Shown here piece by piece: positions 52,201 to 61,200 of a stretch of 64,000 nucleotides of DNA (its first letter is position 1; every line of letters starts with the position of its first letter). A model generated the notes under the pieces. It was given only the letters and a program-made list of their open reading frames with translations. It ran no database searches and was not told where the DNA came from. Position numbers and translations under genes: made by a program. The stretch comes from Branchiostoma floridae (Eukaryota; Chordata; Leptocardii; Amphioxiformes; Branchiostomatidae), in assembly GCF_000003815.2 (NCBI RefSeq), contig NC_049989.1:13936706-14000705 (forward strand), read 5' to 3'.

Positions 52201-55200
52201 AAACAGGGGTGCGTATTAGCACCAATTCTCTTCAACCTGTTCTTCACTTGTGTCCTCGACCAGGCATTGAAGGATGCAAGAGATGGTGTGCACCTGAAGT
52301 ACAGAACAGATGGATCCCTTTTTGACCTGCGCCGACTGAAGGCAAAAACAAAGACAGTGGTGACAACTATCCTAGAGGCCCTCCTTGCTGACGACTGTGC
52401 CCTGATGGCCCACAAGGAGCCAGTTCTCCAGCTGTTCGTCAACAAATTTGCAGAGGCAGCAAACCTCTTTGGTCTCACCGTCAGTCTTGATAAAACAGAA
52501 GTGCTTCTTCAGCCCGCACCACTGTCTGTGGCCCGTTGTCCGTGTATCTCAATTGAGGGTACCAAACTGAAGACCGTGGATGGATTCACTTACCTCGGTA
52601 GTGTTATGTCCAATGACGGCTCCCTTGACAAAGAGATCAACAACAGGATCTGTAAAGCCAGTCAAGCACTCGGCAGACTGAAAACACGAGTGCTTAACGA
52701 GCATAACATAAAGTTATCCACGAAGTTAAAAGTCTACCAAGCAGTTGTCATCCCCAGCCTGCTGTACGGCTGTGACACTTGGACTTTGTACAGGTGACAC
52801 ATCAAGCAGCTAGAGCGCTTTCACATGCGCAGTCTGCGCTCAATCCTTGGTGTTCGCTGGCAGGATAAGGTCTCCAACCTTGAGATCCTAGACAGAGCAA
52901 AGACCACAAGTATAGAAGCAGTAATTCTGAAAGCTCAACTTCGATGGACAGGACATGTCATTCGAATGGATGACTCTAGGATCCCAAAACAGCTCCTCTA
53001 TGGTGAGCTTTGCCAAGGAAAAAGGAAGAGGGGTAGACCGCAAAAGCGCTTTAAGGACAATATAAAAACAAACATTAAGTATGCTGACATAGCCCCGAAC
53101 CAGCTTGAGACACAGGCACAAGACCGTAGTGACTGGCGCTCGCTAACGAAGCTTGCTCAGGAAAACTTCGAAAGGGCCCGCCGAACAAACATTGAAGAGG
53201 CCAGACGCAGACGTAAAGCAGCGGCAGCAGCAGCAATGACCAGGCAGCAGAGCCAGCCCCAGTTCAGCTGTGAGCAATGCGGACGACCCTGCCGGTCCAG
53301 AATCGGACTCCTGAGCCACCTGCGAGTGCACAACAGATGAGAAAATGCACGTAGAAGTCATCATCGACTACGATGGACAACCAAGATAACCTCGTAGCAC
53401 TGTTGCTTAGTTAGTAGTTGTTGCCATACGCCGTATCCTGTAATTGTCCAGAAATTCATTCAGACTAAAATGGTTGGGCCATGTTCTGCGGATGTCGGAT
53501 GACCGTATCCCCAAAGTTGCTCTACATTGGGCCCCTGAGGAGAAGAGAAAACAGTGACGTCCTGAAACTACATGGAGACGCACTGTGGCCAAAGACCTAG
53601 CGGCCATTGGGATCCCCTGGGATGCTGCTCAGCCCCTAGCACAGAACAGACCCCAGTGGAGGAAACTTATCACAGCCTTATGGGGGCACACACCAGTTTA
53701 TTTGGGGTTTCAATTGGAGGCGGCATACCCTAAAGTCTAGCGACCAGCTCTACCAGGGAATTATCCTGAAGCAAAATAACTGTATATCTGGTGAAAGCAT
53801 ATTCCTTTAGCTACAAGTCAAACTAAGTTTCGATCCTTCAACTTCTCTGATTTTAAAAATTAGAGGGAAAAAACATTATTTTCATGTAAAAAATAATGCA
53901 AAAAATCGGGCATTTTGGCATTGAAAGAAAAACATGAAGATGATTTTTCCGGCAAACACGACTGATACTGTCAGAAAGAGGAAAACCTAACGAGTAATCC
54001 AGCTAATTATAAAAAAAATTCTAGTACTACAGTTTTTTTAATCATCCACGGCGCGCGGCATTACAACTAGGCTTAACACAGCGCTTCAGAGGTTAATCTA
54101 GGTCACGAGCCTAATCACATTCAGGCGTAGGAATATCCCGGAAGTAAGACGCGGACCAAAACACAATTTGCACCGAAAACACACCATTTCCTACGCTTTT
54201 CAGCCATGTAACCGTTTAATGTCATTTCGCAGGAAATAATGAGAAATGTCAACTCAAACATGGACCCTCGGAAGCCTTTCGTCACTTTTTTCTCGCGCAC
54301 TAGCTCGGACCCCTGTCGCGGAAGAACTGGTGTGTGCACCGTTAATATATGCAAATTATGATTATTATTGTCCATAACTTTAAAACGTTATACTATATAG
54401 TCATGCCAAGTTTGAGTTGTCTGCGACTTTTCTTTCTCGAGTAACAGGTGGTTGAAAGTTGCGGTGTCGGAAGGCTGATTTTGCGCCTTCAGGCCAGTAT
54501 ACCATTCAATGCGCATAATAGCAATTACGTCACAATGAGCTTGTCCTATGGAAGAGGTTTTAGGCCATTAATACGTGCTAAATGAAGAGGCATGGTCGTG
54601 AAAAGGAAAGGCAAGGGGCCGCTCTTGCGATGGAGCACACTTTCCCTCTATTTCTAACTGGAATGAACAGTAGAAACCACCTAGAACGTAGTTGAGTTCG
54701 TGACGTCACAATGCCGGCCACTAGCCTATGTTTGAAAGTAAGAACGCTGCAGTTTTAAGTTCCGCACTTCAACGAGAAGTGCTTGAAATGTTATTTTTTG
54801 GTCATATCTGGTAGAGGATAGACCTGGCTTTCCCGTCCAAGCGTTTCCGTAGGCCGGGCTTCTTTCATTTCGTAGAAAAATGAAGTCATATGTTGTATCT
54901 TTGGTTAAGATGGAGGCCTATTCTGCATATCCTGCCGGTATGAACTTAAAAACGGGCATCTGCTAAGATAAGGCTTTGCAGTTTGGTGTCGGTCTCGGTG
55001 TAATAAACAAGCCTTGGGATGTATCTTCGGATTGGTGCAACTTACTTGTGTTAATGTCGAGAACTAGCGCCACGCCGAACTTAACATTTGATTTGCCAGG
55101 AAAGTGCAAAAAATCGGGCATTTTGGCATTGAAAGAAAAACATGAAGATGATTTTTCCGGCAAACACGACTGATACTGTCAGAAAGAGGAAAACCTAACG

Positions 55201-58200
55201 AGTAATCCAGCTAATTATAAAAAAAATTCTAGTACTACAGTTTTTTTAATCATCCACGGCGCGCGGCATTACAACTAGGCTTAACACAGCGCTTCAGAGG
55301 TTAATCTAGGTCACGAGCCTAATCACATTCAGGCGTAGGAATATCCCGGAAGTAAGACGCGGACCAAAACACAATTTGCACCGAAAACACACCATTTCCT
55401 ACGCTTTTCAGCCATGTAACCGTTTAATGTCATTTCGCAGGAAATAATGAGAAATGTCAACTCAAACATGGACCCTCGGAAGCCTTTCGTCACTTTTTTC
55501 TCGCGCACTAGCTCGGACCCCTGTCGCGGAAGAACTGGTGTGTGCACCGTTATGTCCCACATGGGATGGAGAAGGTAAGCAAGTTAGCATTCATTCATTA
55601 CCTATACATGTCTATATACGTACCTATCCACCACGTACGATCGACCGAGATCGACCCACCAGGTTGGGTTAGCCTCTCCCGGGTTAACTCTAGTAGCTGT
55701 ACAGGAACCAGCGTAGTGGTTGGTGTCGGTGTTCCCGTCAACGGCCTTTCCGGGAGGCTGAGCGGTGCTTGTTTGGAACGCTGGCTTCCCCAGGGCGACA
55801 TTGACACCTACCACAGGCGAGAGGACTGTCATCATTTTTACATCAATGCACCGTTGAAGTAATCTCCAAGCAGATCCTACGGCGCCATAAGATACATGTA
55901 GTACCAAAGCTGACCAAGAGGTATAGCCAGCCAAGGGAGTCAGACGAGGTCGCATACACACTCCTATGCCGGCTTCACTCCTCTGTCAGCTTTTGATACT
56001 ATCTATAAATGCTACCGTAGGATCTGCTTGGAGATTACGTTGAAGTTTTGTATCTGCATTCAAATAGTCGGTATAATCACCCTTCGGCGTAACACACTGG
56101 CTTAAGTTGAAGAAGCTCTGCGACAATGAATTTACTAAAACGTGAAGATTCAATACGTAAATTGTAAGTAGTCAAAAAGACTGGACAAATGACTAAACAC
56201 AAAAAGTGAGGTATACCAAAAACTACATTTTCATTTTTGTTCTTTCAAATCGCCTTTAACGTTGGAATTTACTTTCAAATTGGAATTCTATGACATTAGT
56301 ATCCATTTCGGCAATTTAAATTTACGGCATATAAATGCCCATTTTACAGCCAATTTGTACCATTTACAAGGTGGTTATTAAAAACTTTTCTTCTTTTATT
56401 TCTGTAAACGGACGAAAAAATTGATACGCGCGAGGATGTAATCCATATTATCAAATCAACATGGCCTAGGTATATGCGATCCCGTGATCGGGAAAAGTCG
56501 GACAGTCACGTGTAGGTCAGTTGCGACTTCAGAAAGATTTGTCCTGTCAAAGTTGTCCTTTTTTAACAGGTTTTCTGTGTTTTACAGTTAGTTAACAGAT
56601 TTAATCTCCTCCAGAGCAGAACTTGTGTGCAGTTTTTGGGTCCAAACGTTGTTTTGTACACACCTGGACTAATAACGTCAGCTGTTCTGACGCAAGTGCC
56701 GTTGCCCTCGTCGCAACCCTCCGTTGTTCTGACGCCGTCGTTGCCGTGCCAGGAGTGACTGTTCGCGTCCAGTGTTGTCGACTGACGTGTCCTCTTCCCG
56801 AGGGCGATGTTTGTGCCAGCTGAGGCGGAACAAAAAGGAACTGTGAATGCACCATGCTAGGGGGCACTCAATAATCTTAAGTAACGGCCCTGGCGTACCG
56901 ACCTGAGGTGCATTCTTCTCGCTACGTTAGGCCGGGTTCACACGTGCGTATATATTCTAGTCCGTATGAGGTCCGTATGGAATGCTTAGCCTCTACCAGG
57001 CTCAACAAGTTCCAGGAAAAATGATAGAAATTGGACAAATGTAGCCAGAGGACATGCCAGAGGAGTTAGCATACTGCTCGGATAGCTAACGTTAACTCGT
57101 CTGGCGTAGTATATGTCGATATTTGTCCAATATCTACTATTTTTCTAGTGACCTGTGCACACTTCCATTGTGTGATACGGACCCTCGTACAGACTTGAAA
57201 ACCGGCCAGCCATAAGCTTATCATATACCCCCTTCTGTTGTTTGAAATAAATCATACTCCTCTGTCAGTTAACTTGTTTGGCAAGTTTCTATCTATATTT
57301 GTCCAATTTCTACCTACTATTTTTACAACCACTGGTAGGAACTAAGACTTCCATACGGATCACTAACGGACAAAAATATATACACAACTGTAAACCCACC
57401 TAAAGTGATCTTGAGACAGTATCCAAACTAAACAGTGTCCAACCGCCACCGGGGGCTTAGTTTAGGCACAGTTTAGACCTTGGATACTGCCATTGCCCCC
57501 AATAGATCTGCTTGGGTATTACACAAACGGTCTGCCTGGCATGAGAGGGTAAAGATATACTAGATTTTAAATCTTCAAATTGGCACTAGCTTTTAAAGCT
57601 TCAAATCAAAGGTAAAATCTCCTGACCTGTTTTACGGAAGCAAGCCGGATACCCGGGGTACGGATCCCAGCAGCACCCGTGGAGCTCGCATTCGTGAGGT
57701 GTGACGTCATCCCAGGCACACGGCTGTCTGGAGGCCAGGGGGGTGGAGCAGCCCAGTCCTTCAATGAAAAATAGAAAAAATCATGACGACCCAGCAACAA
57801 CGATGGAGTTATTCTAGTACGACGTTTGAAACAATATCAGCCCTTGCATTTTAAAAAACACCAGGGACCTAAACTTACAGCTCTTACTCTCTGCTGCAAC
57901 TTAAAGGTATCGGGGACTCACAAATCACGTCCTAAGTACTTTAAGCTCCCCTTCGACAAATTTCACACAAATGCTGACATATAGAGAAATGTTTCAGACT
58001 GTCTGAGTGATTATAGAAATGTATTAGAAGCTGCATGGGGCTTAGGTCCTAATTGGAAAAACGGGCCCGGCCGGGGAGTTCACGTTGACGTTTTTTTTTT
58101 TTTGTTTTTTTTTTTCATTTTCGGACGTGATCTCTACGTGGTTCCGTAGGACACCTTACGGCTCCAGGGGTATTTTTGTGCCCGGCCGGGCCCCGGGTTG

Positions 58201-61200
58201 AATCTAAGTCGTACTTGAAATGAACCTGGGACTCGGTAACAAATAGACGCAGTGACCTTCCAATGGAGAACACTTAGGGGCACCCCGTCCCCAAACTTTG
58301 CCTAAGTCAAATGAATGTCAATATCAATACTAAACTCGTACGGACTTTTATATATGCACACGCGTGACCACTCACTTACACTTACGCTTACACTTACACT
58401 TACACTTACACTGAAAATTAAACTTATACTTATACTTACACTTATACTTATACTTATTTTTATACTTATGATTACACTTACACTTACACTTATACTTATA
58501 CTTACACTTACACTTACTTACACTGAAAAGTACACCTACACTGAAAGTTACACTTACACTTACACTTACACTTACACTTACATTTACACTTACACTTACA
58601 CTTACACTTACACTTACACTTACACTTAAACTTAAATTCAAACTTACTTTCTGACATAGGTTGCATGCACCACACGTTATTCAGACTTGAACGCGACATA
58701 ACCCCCAAGCTTATGATGCCGGTATAGCGATAAGCTGAATGAGCCCCAAGGCGCTCGAGAATGTATCTGCCAGTCTGGTCAGTCAGCCACGCAATCCCAG
58801 AGCCGGTCAGTCCTGCCTGGAACGCAGCCTGGAGCTCGCTAGGGGACGCCATTCTGCTGTGGAACTTGGTGCAGTGATGGTGGGCAGGGATAAAAGCCAA
58901 CTCAGGTCCCATGTTGAACACTCCCAAAACATTACCAGGGTCTGTAAATAAATGAATATATAAATGAATAAATGAATAAATGAATGAATGAATGAATGAA
59001 TGAATAAATGGATGAATGAATGAAAACACGAAGGATGTGTTCAAAACGATATACTGGTAGATCCGTGGGTGGGTGGGTGTGTCATCGTGTTTATGTGGTG
59101 TGTTTGTATGCGCATACGTGTGTGCGTTTGTGTGTGTGTATGCGTGCATGCGTTTGTGTGTGTGTGAACTTGTTTGTGTGTGTGTGAACTTGTAAGCGAG
59201 AAACATTCTGTAATTGTAGGGACTACCCTTTTCATAGTTATCTAACTTAACGTATTTAGTCCATATTGGACATGAAGTTGTAATGAAATTCGTGTCATTG
59301 TCATTTAACTACCTTCAGACGAGAGTACAGCAAGGTTTATACTCACGCCTGGCGGCGATAAGTGCGTTCTCACACTCCAGGACCCCCACAGTCAGTGCCG
59401 GGCGGCCGAACCAGGCCAAAGGGAAGAGTCGCAGGGACACCGCCCAAAGGCGAGGCTGTATGAAGGTCCGGACAACTGTTCCCGGGTCAGAGTTTGCCTG
59501 GTAGACCTGTATGTTTCAGGGAACAGTAAGAAGTAGTATGTAATCAACAGGGTGGCATCTTTTATTCAGGTGGCCTGCAAATAATCTCCAAGCAGATTCT
59601 TCCGGTGGCATAAAACAGTAACATCCATTGGCATAATACCGGTCGGTTTACTGCAATTTCTCAAGCAATGCTAATTTGGCAAATGATCAACGCATCATTT
59701 TCTCCAGTTACATGTTGCTGTTACAGCTTACCTTTGCCACTTCTTCTGTGTAAATTATTTTGTCTCTCTGGTCCTGCTTAAAACATAATATCGTAATTGG
59801 AACACACCGCGGAATTGCACGGAGAACGGGCGCGTGGTTGGAAGGGGGTGCACTATACCGGCCGAACGAAACACGGCACAATTAACTGCCGCTATGTACC
59901 TTTATACATCCTCTGTTGTTCCTTTCTTTCCTGTTAGTAGTTGCACAAAACAAAAATCTGCATGAGCATACAAAAAGTCATGAGAAAATGGGCGTATACT
60001 GACAAGAATTTTCATTTAATTTTGGTCCGTCACAACCGCTATGACGTAAAACTTTACTGCTGGCCGTAGCATTAAAAATGGCGGGAAAATGGCGGCGTAC
60101 GTTCAATTTGACCCATTCAGCCGTAGATCCGGGCGATAATGCAACGGTTCCTCACACTTTTACACGAGTTGTAGGTCACCAAAAGTAATTCAAGATTGCT
60201 GTTGAATCATGCTCGTCTTGTGCCGTGAGCACATGTGATTATTGTCTACAAATCTGGCGATGAACGTGACAGTGTGTTTGTCCCACGACGAGCTCGCCTG
60301 CCCCGAAAATGACCTGAAAACTTTTGGCCTTGTTGTCTTCGAATGCATTGTTATCGATGCTTTGTAAATTATGTATTGGACACCTAGATGTCTGAAGTGT
60401 ACATACCTCAGAAATAACTATTGTTGCATGTGTAGATCTCTTTAAGTTCCACTATTTTTAATCGACCGGTATAAGGCTTATGACCGGTATTATGCCAATG
60501 CATGTTAACATAAGCTGGGGAAGGACTTCAGCCGGCAGAGGGGTAAAATTGGCCACCGCGGCAATACTCCTTGGCCAGCTTTGATACTACTAAGTATGTC
60601 TAAGGCACCTAAGGGCATGCAAGTATGCTTCACAATACATTAAGAAGAACGGAAAACCGAGGAGGGTGGAGAAAGATGGTTGCCAGATCTTCTGCGATGC
60701 ATCAACGGTCAAAGAATTAGGCTGAGGATATATGTGGGATGAGATACAAGTATTCTATTGACATGCTGATGACAATAGTATGCTAAATGTGTTCTAATAG
60801 TACGGGGATAATATACAAGTATGCTAATAACAAACACACAATATACAAATGACATCTCATGTATAAGATAATGGCATGCAGTGTGTATACAAACGTATTC
60901 ATATACCTAAAGTTATTCAAAAGAAGTTTGCATGACGTTTGTAATTTGTAATGTATATCCATTTATATAATCTACATAAGTCATGATCAAAGTAACCTTA
61001 GCACGTGCACATGGCTCAGAGCTGCTTCCATGATCATTGTAGACCACCCCGTCACCACTGAACTGTAGACTGTACGCTTTGGTGTAGCAGTTCGTGGTCA
61101 TATCGCCAGAGGTCTCTATTGCAGCCACGTAGAGCCCCCGACCGAAATCCAGCTCCACCCAGGGACGGGCGTCGGCGTAAACCGCGTGGATGATGCTGGA

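Noticed and set aside
53897-55552. A short LTR retrotransposon (448-bp LTRs, 760-bp interior)
   Set aside because: No target-site duplication, no clear TG...CA ends at the repeat limits and no primer-binding site or polypurine tract were seen.
58315-58641. Long low-complexity reading frames on both strands
   Set aside because: They are read-through of a hexamer satellite and have no independent support.
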